Positions 19,601 to 28,891 of a stretch of 64,000 nucleotides of DNA are shown here, piece after piece (position 1 is the first letter of the stretch; every line of letters starts with the position of its first letter). Origin of the DNA: Candidatus Gracilibacteria bacterium GN02-873 (lineage in GTDB: Bacteria > Patescibacteriota > Gracilibacteria > BD1-5 > UBA2023). A program made the translations under genes and the position numbers. Where the stretch lies: NCBI GenBank assembly GCA_003260345.1, contig MORC01000001.1, positions 372,001-436,000 on the forward strand, written 5' to 3'. The notes beneath the pieces are model-generated. The model was not told where the DNA came from. It did not search any database and saw only the letters and a list, made by a program, of their open reading frames with translations.

Positions 19601-20927
19601 AGCCGACATGGTAACACTTCGCAAAGCGTACAAAAATAACAGTGTCGAAAATATTGAACAATTTGAAAAAAGAATTTTGGCAGCGTATGAAAATATTCTT
19701 CAAAAATATGCTGGCAAAAAAATTCTCATCGTAGCGCATGCTGGAACGGCTCGTCCAATGCTCAAAGAATATCACGGACTTGATGCTGAAACAGTATATT
19801 ACAATTGCAATATCCAAAACGCAGATCCATTCCGCTTGATGACAACAAAAATTTGTAATCCGCTTGATCTCTGGATTTTGTCAAAATTACAGATTCTTAT
19901 AGGAAAAGTTCATGACGCAATGCACGCGTATGATGTTTCTCGTGCGACTCGTGCGATTGTGGATTATATGGGAGAATTGACAAATTGGTATGTACGACTT
20001 TCTCGCCGTCGTTTCTGGGGAACGGAGATGACTGCTGATAAAAATTCTGCATACAATACGCTCTACACTGTGTTGGTTGAAGTTTCAAAATTGCTCGCGC
20101 CATTTATGCCATTCATGGCGGAAAGTATTTTCCAAGGGCTTACCAAAAAAGAATCCGTACACCTTGAATATGTAACTTTACCGAACAAATATCTTATTTC
20201 ATCCGAACTCAATCGCGATATGGAACTCGCGTCAAATTTTGTTTCCCTTGGACTTTCGCTTCGCTCTCGTAAAAATATTCGTGTGCGCCAGCCGCTCGCA
20301 AGTGTGACGATTCCAACGGAACTTTCCCATTATTATGAGGAAATTATCAAAAATGAACTCAATGTAAAATCCGTAAAATTTGAAAATCCAGAAAATCTTG
20401 CCAAAAAAATCTGTAAACCAGATGCGAGAAAAATTGGTCCAAAATTTGGAAAAGATGTTCAAAAAATTATTATCGCTGCTAAAAATGGTGATTTCACGGA
20501 GAATGCGGACGGAAGCATTCAGGTTGGAGAATTCCGATTGGAATGAGGAGAATTCACGATTGAATATACTGCAATGGAAGGCGTAACTGATATTGAAGGT
20601 GGCTATGGAACGGTGATTTCAATGGATACAAATCTTACGGAAGAACTCTTGTTGGAAGGATATGCGCGCGATATTATCCGTCAAATCCAAGATATGCGAA
20701 AGGAGGCAAATTATCAAGTTACTGATCAGATTTTACTTCACATCGCGGCACATCACAACGATGAAGGTACCGGAAATCTCGAAATTTCTCAGATTCTTGA
20801 AAAATTTGGTGCGATGATTACGAACGAAACACTTTCTACGCTTACAAATCGAATTATCAGCCCAGATCTTGGAAAAACTTTTGAACTTGAAAATGGCGCA
20901 AAAGTAACCATTCAAATCCAAAAATAA
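16668..20927 (+). CDS. ileS: Isoleucyl-tRNA synthetase with two inserted histidine-phosphatase domains
   Basis: 1419 residues, about 380 more than a normal IleRS. Class I motifs are PHYG (HIGH equivalent, residues 56-59) and KMSKS (792-796), followed by the anticodon-binding part. Insert one (about 498-681) is a histidine-phosphatase (phosphoglycerate-mutase-like) domain with RHG at 505-507 and the second histidine at 635 (CTHGD). It sits between the PIWIG region and LHRPYIDEIKL. Insert two (about 866-1060) has RHGES at 875-879 and histidine 1024 (VAHAG). It sits between LPIWNTYSFFTTYANIDHW and CNPLDLWILSKL. Both inserts appear catalytically intact. UGA 20544-20546 encodes Gly 1293 (FRLEGGEFTI). 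Controlled by the upstream T-box. Confidence 0.93.
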
Positions 20928-20937
20928 TTTATAAAAT

Positions 20938-20966
20938 AAAATCCCAATAAATGGGATTTTATTTTT
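20938..20966 (+). terminator. Intrinsic terminator after ileS
   Basis: Perfect stem AAAATCCCA / TGGGATTTT with loop ATAAA, then ATTTTT. Confidence 0.82.
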
Positions 20967-21175
20967 GAAGAAAAATTTTAAAATTCTTCTTTTGTAATTA
21001 CTATAATTTGCTGTATTTTTCCAAAAACTTTATTTTTTCCAAAAACAAAAATCTTTTTTCTTTTTAGTGTTTTTTCATATAATCATCCAAATTTTTTATA
21101 AATATAAAACTTCAATCTCTCAAACAATATTCCCCTACATATCTCAAAGAACGGATCTATGGCTCTATTACGATT

Positions 21176-21601
21176 TTGGCGCTCAATATCAGTTTTTATA
21201 TACATATCGACCATTCGACCAGCACAGATATACTTGTTACGATTCTTACAACGATTATCGGACTTTGGCTTGCCAGTCTTGTTTCTGATGTTCTTGCGGA
21301 AAAACTTATACAGCCAAAAGAAAAAATTCCGCGTCATGAACTAGGGAAAATGTATCGAAATAGCAAAGGAATTTTACATTCTTCACAGATGACCATTTTT
21401 GTATTGATACTTTCGATGTTGGGGGTAATACCCATAAAAAGCACCATGCTTACAACTATCATTCTCGGAAGTTTCCAATTCGTCGTATATATTTTGCTCA
21501 CAAGCATTTATCAAGGTCACTCGTTTTGGGGTAATGTTATTGTGATTTCCATTCAGTTTGCATTGCTTGATATCATTTTATTATTAAAAATTCTTCACTA
21601 A
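21176..21601 (+). CDS. Small polytopic membrane protein, unknown
   Basis: At least 141 residues with four hydrophobic segments (ILVTILTTIIGLWLASLV, MTIFVLILSMLGVIPI, MLTTIILGSFQFVVYILL, VIVISIQFALLDIILLL). The only conventional start is TTG at 21176. The frame is open from 21083 and the extra upstream residues (including LKERIYGSITI) look like coding sequence, so a non-standard start such as ATA or ATT is possible. A TATAAT box lies at 21078-21083. No family recognised. TAA stop. Confidence 0.55.
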   Translation: MALNISFYIHIDHSTSTDILVTILTTIIGLWLASLVSDVLAEKLIQPKEKIPRHELGKMYRNSKGILHSSQMTIFVLILSMLGVIPIKSTMLTTIILGSFQFVVYILLTSIYQGHSFWGNVIVISIQFALLDIILLLKILH

Positions 21602-21609
21602 AAACAAAA

Positions 21610-21641
21610 AATACTTAATACAAATTTTTGCATTAAGTATT
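21610..21641. terminator. Bidirectional hairpin terminator
   Basis: Perfect 10-bp stem AATACTTAAT / ATTAAGTATT between two convergent genes. On the minus strand it is followed by TTTTTGTTTT. Its inner part (21616-21635) is also a copy of the N8 palindrome (TAATAC-N8-GCATTA). Confidence 0.6.
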
Positions 21642-21663
21642 GATATTGCTAAATTTTGTAATA
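21616..21663. repeat. Two tandem copies of the TATTGC-N8-GCAATA palindrome
   Basis: 21616-21635 (TAATAC, 8 nt, GCATTA) and 21644-21663 (TATTGC, 8 nt, GTAATA), 8 bp apart, in the gap between convergent genes. Confidence 0.6.
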
Positions 21664-21674
21664 AGAATTTTTTC

Positions 21675-22022
21675 TTATTTTTTCCCAACCATCATACCAG
21701 CAAATGCTGGAATAATAGCCACTACGAGATATGCAAGCAAGCTAGTAATTTTGATATTATCATAAAATGAATCTGTGATATAAATCATTAAAAGCGAAAT
21801 CAAAAATGATACGAGCCCAAGCGTCAAGATATTAAACGGGAAGGTGATAATCCGCAAAATAGAACCAATCACAAGATTTACAAGCGAAAGAATAACCGCA
21901 AAAATCAATGCGGAAATATAGGTATTTTGTCCCGTGAGTTCAATACCAAGCGACTGGCCAAAATATGTCGCCGCAAGCCAAATAAGAAGCGCCACCAAAA
22001 GAAAATATCCGATTGCTTTCAT
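21675..22022 (-). CDS. Phage holin-family / YvlD-like membrane protein (PF04020-like)
   Basis: 115 residues with four transmembrane helices: IGYFLLVALLIWLAATYF, YISALIFAVILSLVNLVIGSIL, FNILTLGLVSFLISLLMIYI and LLAYLVVAIIPAFAGMMVG. The motif LVNLVIGSILRIITFPFNILTLGLVSFLI is characteristic of the YvlD family (annotated as phage holin family 4), which is chromosomal in many bacteria and not itself evidence of a prophage. Role unknown, possibly linked to envelope stress. TAA stop. Confidence 0.82.
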   Translation of the reverse strand: MKAIGYFLLVALLIWLAATYFGQSLGIELTGQNTYISALIFAVILSLVNLVIGSILRIITFPFNILTLGLVSFLISLLMIYITDSFYDNIKITSLLAYLVVAIIPAFAGMMVGKK

Positions 22023-22123
22023 AAAAAATTTTTTAAGAAGTAGGTTTATTATAAAGTTTTCAAACGAAATTACAACCGAAAATTTGCAAAAGCAAAAAAA
22101 ATATGCTAATATAAGAAAAAACT

Positions 22124-23038
22124 ATGCACAAGAAAATTTTTCTCATCCTTCTAACGCTCATTTCACTCGCTCTGAGTGTCAATTTTGCTTATGCGGATCT
22201 CGAAATTCCCGGAAAGGAAATTCTCAAAGAAGTCTCAATTCATTCAGACAGTTTTCAGGACACGAAAAATGTCAGTATTAGTGATGCCAGAAATTTTGGC
22301 GGAAGTCTTCTGTCTATTGCGCGCCTGGTGGTTGCAGGTTTTGCACTGATTTATATTGTTATTATTGGTGCTAATTTAATTGTTTCTTCAGACGATGAAG
22401 GGGTTGTTGCTAAGCAAAAAAAACAGCTTTTTTATTCAGGAATTGCTTTTATTTTTCTTAATATTCCTGATGTTGTGTATCGTATTTTTATGCGAACAGA
22501 CAATCGAAATATTGGGGCGGGAACCTGGACGGATGTATCGAGTCAATCAGCTTTTTGGAATTTTTCAGGAGTTTTCGGTGCAGATAATTTTATTTCTAGC
22601 GTCATTAGCTTTTTGAAAGTTGCTGCTTTCGTGGCTGCAATATTGTCATTTATTTGGGGCGCGATTGGCCTCATGACTTCTCGCGGACAAGATGAATACA
22701 AAGAGAATGCCCAAAATCGTATGGCGTATGGCGTCCTCGGGCTGTTATTTCTTGGAATCGTTGAAGCATGGTCATACGCCTTCACACAAACAGGACTCCA
22801 GGCAGAAATCTCGAAAATCGCTGGAAATGTCTTTGGGCTTGCGTTTTATTTTGCTGCGCCAGTGGCCGTCTTCTTCTTGATTCTCGGGGCATATTATTAC
22901 ATCACTTCCGCTGGCGACGAAGATCGTGCTTCCAAAGGAAAAAAAATATTTTTGTACACATTTTTGGCATCAATTATTTTACTTGCCGGAGCAAGTTTCT
23001 TGAATGAAATTATTGGTTTGACAAAATTTATCGGCTAA
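22124..23038 (+). CDS. VirB2/TrbC-like multi-pass secreted-pathway membrane protein
   Basis: 304 residues. Signal peptide (KKIFLILLTLISLALSVNFAYA), then six hydrophobic helices arranged as repeated pilin-like pairs. The last pair (APVAVFFLILGAYYYITSAGDEDRASKGKKIFLYTFLASIILLAGASFL) has the G-x-x-Y-x-x-SAG-DE-x(n)-KGKK pattern of TrbC/VirB2-type pilin subunits. It may be a fused, multi-repeat form used in a secretion or pilus system. It is followed 20 nt later by a second, shorter member. No VirB4/VirD4 ATPase is visible nearby. Confidence 0.62.
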   Translation: MHKKIFLILLTLISLALSVNFAYADLEIPGKEILKEVSIHSDSFQDTKNVSISDARNFGGSLLSIARLVVAGFALIYIVIIGANLIVSSDDEGVVAKQKKQLFYSGIAFIFLNIPDVVYRIFMRTDNRNIGAGTWTDVSSQSAFWNFSGVFGADNFISSVISFLKVAAFVAAILSFIWGAIGLMTSRGQDEYKENAQNRMAYGVLGLLFLGIVEAWSYAFTQTGLQAEISKIAGNVFGLAFYFAAPVAVFFLILGAYYYITSAGDEDRASKGKKIFLYTFLASIILLAGASFLNEIIGLTKFIG

Positions 23039-23057
23039 TGTTGGTTAATTTTTACTT

Positions 23058-23576
23058 ATGAAAAAAAATATCATTTCTCTCATTATTGCTTTATTTCAAA
23101 TTTTTGCAATAACAAATATTGCCTTTGCTCAATGAAATAATTGACAATGAAATAATTCGCAAGGAGCAACGAGTGCTCAAATCGGTTCAGGGTCGGTACT
23201 TGTCTCAGAAAAGCCTCTCGGAGCAACATGTCAGTGTGTTCGTAAAGAGGAAAAAGGGGAGCAAACACAATATCTTGTCCAGGAAGAACAAATTTGTACA
23301 CAAAAACCTCAAAATCGACTCTATATCTGTGAAGTTCCGCCTTTTACAACACTGATTCAAGGAATTGTAAATTGGATTATCCAGATTGCGCTTTTGCTCG
23401 GAGTGCTCGCTACTGCGGCACTTGGTGTGGCATGGACTATCGCTGGTGGCGACAATCCGGAATACAAGAAAAAACTCAAAGATTGGCTTGTAGGTCTGAT
23501 TGTTGGACTCATTCTCATCTATGGATTCCAATATATTCTTGGGATTTTCGGCTGGATTTATACGACAAATCTCTAA
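23058..23576 (+). CDS. VirB2/TrbC-like pilin protein with UGA-coded Gly-Asn-Asn segment
   Basis: 172 residues, recovered only when UGA is glycine: three UGA codons within 7 codons give AQGNNGQGNNSQG just after a signal peptide ending AFAQ. A short region with four cysteines (TCQCV, QICTQ, YICEV) follows. Two membrane helices then carry the pilin-like loop GGDNPEYKKKLKDWLVG between them. It is co-transcribed with the preceding larger relative. It may be a surface pilin or a small membrane subunit. Under the standard code the gene would look like a late fragment from 23394. Confidence 0.68.
23092..23111. repeat. Copy of the N8 palindrome inside a signal-peptide coding region
   Basis: TATTTC, 8 nt, GCAATA (one mismatch) within codons for the signal peptide of the VirB2-like gene. 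Confidence 0.5.
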
Positions 23577-23616
23577 AATCTTTTTGCTGATTCGCATTTT
23601 TGATTATAATACGCCT

Positions 23617-24051
23617 ATGAATGAAGGCGTATTTTTTGTTGTGGAACCCGTGAGTGGGCCACCAGTTTTCATCCTCGAAAATATTTTATTCGCGCTGGGA
23701 GCGAGCATTTTTGTATTTCTCATATTTTTCGTGAGGAAGAAAGTAAGAAAAACGCCACGAAACAATATTTCCAAAGGAAAAAAAAGCATATATATTCTTC
23801 CGGAAATTTCTGAAAATTGCTTTATAGAAAAAAGTTTTTTATTATTGCAAAAATTTGTATCTGAAAAATATATGCCAGAAAATTCCTTTGCGCATACAAT
23901 TTCTGATATTGCAAAATATTGCAATAATAAAAGAATCTTAGAATTATATAATTTACTCGAAAAATCGCTGTATCAAAAAAAATTATTTTCAGATATCGAG
24001 AAAACCAAAATTCATAACGATTTACAAAAAATTATTTTCCACAACCAATAA
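23617..24051 (+). CDS. DUF4381-like membrane-anchored protein
   Basis: 144 residues. A short extracytoplasmic N-terminus (VEPVSGPPVF), one transmembrane helix (ILFALGASIFVFLIFFVR), then a basic linker and a helical cytoplasmic domain. This architecture, and its place immediately before a BatA-like vWA gene (stop and start overlap as TAATG), match DUF4381 proteins of MoxR/vWA clusters. A TATAAT box (23605-23610) ends only 6 nt before the ATG, so the transcript may be leaderless. Sequence similarity to DUF4381 is weak; the context carries the call. Confidence 0.55.
   Translation: MNEGVFFVVEPVSGPPVFILENILFALGASIFVFLIFFVRKKVRKTPRNNISKGKKSIYILPEISENCFIEKSFLLLQKFVSEKYMPENSFAHTISDIAKYCNNKRILELYNLLEKSLYQKKLFSDIEKTKIHNDLQKIIFHNQ
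23907..23926. repeat. Copy of the N8 palindrome in the DUF4381-like gene
   Basis: TATTGC, AAAATATT, GCAATA: perfect arms, in frame with codons for IAKYCNN. Confidence 0.65.
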
Positions 24052-25070
24052 TGATTAGCTTTGATTTTCCACTTTTCTTTTTACTTGTACCAATTATTTT
24101 TGGAATTTGGTATTTTTTTGATGTGAAAAAATATTGACAACCAAAACCAAATCCTCTTATTGCAAAATTTAGCATTATTCCAAAATGAAGAAAAATATAT
24201 TTATTATTGCGATTTTTTGCAATAATAATATTGTGTATGATTTTGGGGAACGGGGCATTTTCTATAAATATTACCAAAAAAATTCCAGAAAAAAATACAA
24301 TCATGATTGTATTTGATATTTCGCGATCAATGCTTGCAGAAGATATCTCTCCAAATCGAATGGCGGTAGCGAAAAATACGATCAAATCTTTTATTGCTGA
24401 ACGAAAAAACGATAAACTCTCTCTCATTATTTTTTCAGGAAAAGCCTTTCTCGTGGTTGCACCGTCAACTGACAGAGCCTGAATAGAAGCTTTTGTGAAT
24501 AATATTACTCCAGAATATATTCTACAGGAAAAGCCATGACTTTCGGGGACGAATATTGGGGATGCTCTCTTGCTGGCAAAAATAGAACTCGATAAAATCA
24601 CTGGCAAAAAAAATATTATTCTCATGACTGATGGAAGTGCCAATGTTGGCTCAGATCCTGAGAAAGCAGCCAATGAAATTACAAAATCTCAAATCCCAAT
24701 TTATACTATTGGAATCGGAAAAAAAGATAACAATCCACTTACATATACCGATCTCAATGGGCAGAAAAATTTTTTCTATGATGCGAATGGAGAAAAAATC
24801 ATTGGCGATCTTGATGATGAATTATTGCAAAAAATAGCAATAATGACAGGATGAAAATATTATAGTGCGGAAAATATTTCTGATTTACAAAATGCCTTCA
24901 ATCAAGCTAATGCAAATATTAGCAATAATGAAATAGAGGAAACGAAGTTACAAAAATTTTCATTAACACCAATTTTATTATTTTTATTCTTCGGGGCACT
25001 TTGGCTGGAAAGCATTCAACGCAGAAAATTTTTGGAAAAATATCAACTTCTCGGAAGCGCAAAAAAATAA
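24051..25070 (+). CDS. BatA-like vWA-domain membrane protein
   Basis: 339 residues. N-terminal helix (FPLFFLLVPIIFGIWYFF), a second helix (FFAIIILCMILGNGAF), then a von Willebrand A domain with a complete metal site: DISRS, the SGTNIGDAL threonine and the aspartate of LMTDG. A C-terminal helix (PILLFLFFGALWL) ends the protein, as in Bat/aerotolerance proteins. Five UGA codons encode glycine (24138-24140, 24186-24188, 24480-24482, 24537-24539, 24852-24854); the last gives TGGKYY, where GG is the norm. Three copies of the N8 palindrome lie within it. Likely scaffolds envelope complexes together with the overlapping DUF4381-like partner. Confidence 0.85.
24158..24224. repeat. Two copies of the N8 palindrome in the vWA gene
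   Basis: 24158-24177 (TATTGC, 8 nt, GCATTA) and 24205-24224 (TATTGC, GATTTTTT, GCAATA; arms extend to 9 bp). Both are translated. Confidence 0.65.
24823..24927. repeat. Two more copies of the N8 palindrome in the vWA gene
   Basis: 24823-24842 (perfect; arms extend to 8 bp) and 24908-24927 (TAATGC, 8 nt, GCAATA). Confidence 0.62.
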
Positions 25071-25094
25071 ATCCATTTTTGGATTTATTTTTTT
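25065..25094. terminator. Bidirectional terminator containing two stop codons
   Basis: Stem AAATAAATCC / GGATTTATTT with loop ATTTTT. The left arm contains the TAA of the vWA gene; the right arm holds the TAA of the convergent PH-domain gene. Confidence 0.8.
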
Positions 25095-27580
25095 CTATGA
25101 ATCGCGTTTTGTTCACGAAGAATATCATACACATTGATGTAATCATCAATTTCTGGTAAATTCATATCGAGTACATCAGCGCCGAGTGTGAAAATTTCAA
25201 TATTTCCATTTCCACAAATTTTTCCAAGAATTCATTGATTTTTGTTGATAAAATTCATTTTTTCATACAAAATCGTTTCGCGAGTTTTATAAAAAATTCC
25301 AGAAAATTTTATCACGCGTTGCGATTCGAGTCGATATCTCTCGCAATACACAGATACAAGCCATAAAATGAGCATAATCAAAACCAACACAGCAATCATC
25401 ATTGTTATGTAAATTCCTTCTGGTGCTCTACTCAGAATGAAAAAATTCAATATCGCAATAATAATAATCGGCAGAATTCCAATGATAATCGAATTTTTGA
25501 GACTACGACGCGAATCATGTAAAACACTCGAGTCAATCGTTTCGTAACGAGAAATTTTTTCATCGGCGATATCGAGCATTTCAAAGGCATTTTCTACATA
25601 ATTTACGGCAATATATGGCGAGAAAATCGACCACTGCTGCTGTTCTTGATTGCTGTTTTGCTGTTTCTGTTGGAAAGCAGGCGGATTCACAGCCACTTTG
25701 AACAAAATTTTCCCGACATTGGTAGCAATATTTTTGGTGGCGGAAAGTCCTTTAATATCATCAAAAAGCGCAAATGCACGAATTCGGAAAATCACACCAG
25801 AAAAACTTTTGATATACTCTTCTGTATACGCATTGTGGTAAAATCGGGGTGAATACGCCAATTTTTCCCAAGCAAATATAATTCACAAAAAAATGAAGGG
25901 AATGAGTGCGAGAAGCGCAAGAATTTTTAATGATTGCGATGCGAGTGCCATAACACTCGCAAACACAAACATCGAAATAACAGCAATGCTTATAAGGACA
26001 ACAACACTCAAGTTCGCTTTGATAAATTCAGCGAAAGAAAATTTGATTCCAATCGTTTTTTCCGCGTTTTCATCCGGATAAATTCAGATTTTTTCCAACA
26101 AATTTTTTTCAAGATTTTCATCGTACGAAATATTTTTGAACATAATTCGTTGCGACGAACCAATTGAGGCAAAAACTACAGTCGCAGTGCCACAAATCCA
26201 ATCCAGCGGGTTTCGTAAGATATCAATTCTTGTGATTTTATCGACTGTAAAAGTCAAATGACGATTTGAAAGGAAAGAAAAGCGCGATTCAATCGTAGAA
26301 ACATCAACCTTATAATGCGTATACAAAGCCATAACAAGGGCGATAAGATTTCCAAAAATAATCGGCAAAATCGCAAACAACATAACCAATCCTTGTGGCC
26401 CCGTAAAAAATAACACTATAAGTGAAATAATCGTAACGAAAATAATCGCCACCATTGCTCCAAAAAATGTGCGTTTCAGGTTCATTTTAAAATTCGCTGT
26501 AAAATGTTCATTGTAACGAATTTCACGATCCACAATATTTTTGTATCCAATCGACGCATTTTCAGAATTTTGATTTGCATCGTCGGTAGTGATTTCAGAT
26601 TTTTTCTCGCCGAGCGAAATGGAATTTTTCAAATATTTGATATTGGCCAGCATTTTTTCACCATCTATCATATTACTAAAAATCACCTGATTTCCGCTTC
26701 CTTCTGAGGAAATAATAATATCGTGCAAGCCAAAAATTTTGGAAATCAAGCCCTGACGATTATCTGTATCCGCAACTTTTTCCATCGGCAAAACCGAATA
26801 ATTTTTGGTCAAAAATCCTTCTTCGTAGGTAATCGCGTCAGTAAAAACCAGATACACGCGCTTGCGAAGGTCCAAATATCGAAGGGTCGCAAGAATGATT
26901 ACCACCAAAACAATCAGTCCAACCCAAAAAATATTTTTAGTCAAAAATTCTGCAAGATCCAATTTTCTTAAATTTTCGAGCGATCCCATCTGACCAAGCG
27001 TATAAAAAGCGAATAGCAGAATGGCAAAAATATAGCTCATCAACTCAAAAACTACCGCCAAAACATGCGGACGAGCTTCTTGCACGAGTAAATCTTTCTG
27101 CAAATGGAAGCCATTATCACGCATATAATCCTGGATTTTTTCGTAGTTTTCGAGCGGAGAATCCAGATTTGTGAGAACTACTTTCCCCATTCCACCAGTC
27201 GAAACATGAAGCGAACCCGTTTTGAAAAACATTTGTTCCCAAAAACCAAGTCGCGCGGTCAATTCTGTAATTTTATCAAAATCAATATCCGTCGAAGCAT
27301 CTGAAAAAGGCGTTCCAGAGCGGATAGTGAGCTTAGATACTCCGAGTTCATATTCGGTTTTTCGATACATAACAGACATCCACCAGGCACACAACCCAAA
27401 GAGAACAACATCAGCCACGAGAACATACAAATAATTTTGAGGTGCCATTTTGGCTCAGAAAAAAGCCATAATCACAACCACAGAAAATATTGCAAGAACC
27501 ACAAAAATACCAAACAATGAGAAAAAATAAAAACTTTTTTTCTGCGGTTTGAGAATATTTTGCGAATGTCATTTTTCCAT
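25085..27580 (-). CDS. Large bacterial PH-domain (bPH2/YdbT-like) membrane protein
   Basis: 831 residues from ATG 27580, crossing five UGA codons (MEKGHS, FFGAK, EKIGIYPDE, FLGIIFA, NKNQGILG). Paired transmembrane helices alternate with bPH2 domains: one near YRKTEYELGVSKLTIRSG, one at YLVFTDAITYEEGFLTKNYSVLPMEKVADTDN, one at RHLTFTVDKITRIDILRNPLDWICG. A further helix pair and domain follow after a Gln-rich stretch. This is the YdbT architecture, somewhat enlarged. A promoter lies at about 27606-27635 (minus strand TTGCAA, 16 bp, TATATT). Under the standard code it would appear as three fragments lacking the first membrane helices. Confidence 0.8.
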
Positions 27581-27689
27581 AAGCAAAAAGTAAAAGAATA
27601 AACATCAATAATATAACGATTGAAAGAGAATTTGCAAGAATTTTTTGATTTTTACGCAATTTGTTTATAATGAAAAAAATTTGCAAAAT

Positions 27690-28496
27690 ATGAAGGAAAT
27701 CAAAAAAATTTCATTACCGATTGAAAAAATCGAGGAACCAACGCCACGAAATCCCTCGAAAAAATGGATTTTTTCGAGCATTATAACGATTATTTTTCTC
27801 ATTATCATGGGATTTCTCGCGTATCATAGCCTGAATACTATTATACTCAATTATGTGGATGTTGAAACGGAGAAAAAAATTTTTGGTCAAGTTTTGGATA
27901 ACAAAAATTCTCATCGTCTCGCGGTGGAAAATTTTGCAACTATCAAAAATCATCCGACTGGACAAAAACTCATTACCGACCTGGATCGTGTGATGGTGTC
28001 GGATGATGACATAGAAAACGCTTATGCATCGCTCGGAGGGCATATTACTATTACGAAAAAATTACTTCAAAATGCCAAAACCGAAGAAGAAATTTTATTT
28101 ATCCTTGGGCACGAACGCGCGCATATTTATAATCGCGATGTGATTTCTGGCCTTGCAAAAAGCATTCCTATCACGCTCGTCACTGAAATTCTCGGTTGGA
28201 ACAAAAATCTTCTCAATCCTGAACAACTTATTTTGAGTAAAATTTCTCGCGAAGCCGAAGAAAAAGCCGATATCGGTGGGAAAAAATTGTTGCTTGATCT
28301 AGGGCTCAACACAGCGTGCGCGGACAGATTTTTCAAAAATCACGCCTCAAATTTCGAAAAATATACCGAATTTATCGCATCACATCCAGACACGAATCTG
28401 CGCCTTGAAAATCTTCTCAAAGATAATCCAAATCCTGAAAAATCCTGCACAGAATTTGATTATCAAGATTTTTTGGAAGATATTTCAGAAAAATAA
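27690..28496 (+). CDS. M48-like membrane-anchored metallopeptidase
   Basis: 268 residues from ATG 27690 (a TATAAT box at 27666-27671 rules out the upstream non-ATG start). One N-terminal transmembrane helix (IFSSIITIIFLIIMGFLAY), then an extracytoplasmic M48 domain with zinc motif HERAH (within FILGHERAHIYNRD). The third ligand is the glutamate of SREAEEKADIGG. The C-terminal SHPDTNLRLENL is also M48-like. It is distinct from the four-helix HtpX-like gene at 6 kb. It probably trims misfolded envelope proteins. Confidence 0.86.
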   Translation: MKEIKKISLPIEKIEEPTPRNPSKKWIFSSIITIIFLIIMGFLAYHSLNTIILNYVDVETEKKIFGQVLDNKNSHRLAVENFATIKNHPTGQKLITDLDRVMVSDDDIENAYASLGGHITITKKLLQNAKTEEEILFILGHERAHIYNRDVISGLAKSIPITLVTEILGWNKNLLNPEQLILSKISREAEEKADIGGKKLLLDLGLNTACADRFFKNHASNFEKYTEFIASHPDTNLRLENLLKDNPNPEKSCTEFDYQDFLEDISEK

Positions 28497-28524
28497 AATC
28501 ACCCCAAACTGGCGGTGATTTTTC
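28495..28524. terminator. Intrinsic terminator, shared by convergent genes
   Basis: AAAATCACC / GGTGATTTT with additional CC/GG pairing around AAACT. The loop sequence is nearly the same as in the terminator at 28843-28873. Confidence 0.75.
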
Positions 28525-28535
28525 ATTCGCAATAC

Positions 28536-28763
28536 CTACTCATAAAGCAGAGTATTACCATCGCAACCCAGATAACTCGTTTTCAATAAGTTTCCGTCAA
28601 TGAAAATACTATATTCATTGGGGCGTAATTCAAACTTCGCGATGCCTTCCTGATTTGTTGTGGCAGTCGCGGTATCTTTATGGTGCTGGTATGTTGGCAC
28701 AATCTCCACCGCAAGACCAGTTACGGGACGATTGTCTCGGTCAAGCACTCAAACGCTAATCAT
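28536..28763 (-). CDS. Small carboxypeptidase-regulatory-like (beta-sandwich) protein A
   Basis: 75 residues, start ATG 28763 with UGA at codon 5 (MISVGVLDRDNRPVTG). A GGGAGG ribosome site lies 8 nt upstream, unusually strong for this window. The pattern D-x-NRPVTGLAVEIVP ... TTNQEGIAKFELRPNEYSIFIDG is that of one transthyretin/carboxypeptidase-regulatory-like domain. No signal peptide or membrane helix. It is a paralogue of the gene at 28892-29113; their N-termini align only if UGA is translated. TAG stop. Confidence 0.62.
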
Positions 28764-28802
28764 AGATTTTTCCTCCCAAAACGAACCAAAAAGTGCGCCG
28801 AT

Positions 28803-28830
28803 ATTGTAATGGAAATTATTTTTTTATCAA
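28803..28830 (-). promoter_or_regulatory. Promoter of small protein A
   Basis: Minus strand TTGATA, a 16-bp spacer, then TACAAT, about 40 nt before ATG 28763 and immediately after the terminator of the upstream copy. Confidence 0.7.
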
Positions 28831-28842
28831 ATTTTTTATAAA

Positions 28843-28873
28843 AAAAATCGCCCCGAACTGGCGGCGATTTTTG
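28843..28873 (-). terminator. Intrinsic terminator after small protein B
   Basis: AAATCGCC / GGCGATTT with loop CCGAACTGGC, followed by T residues on the minus strand. It is nearly identical to the terminator after the sister gene, showing that the terminator was duplicated with the gene. Confidence 0.75.
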
Positions 28874-28891
28874 AATACAAGCGCTACATCA

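Noticed and set aside
21675..22022. Phage-derived holin as evidence of a prophage
   Set aside because: The YvlD/PF04020 family is widespread on chromosomes and no other phage genes surround it.
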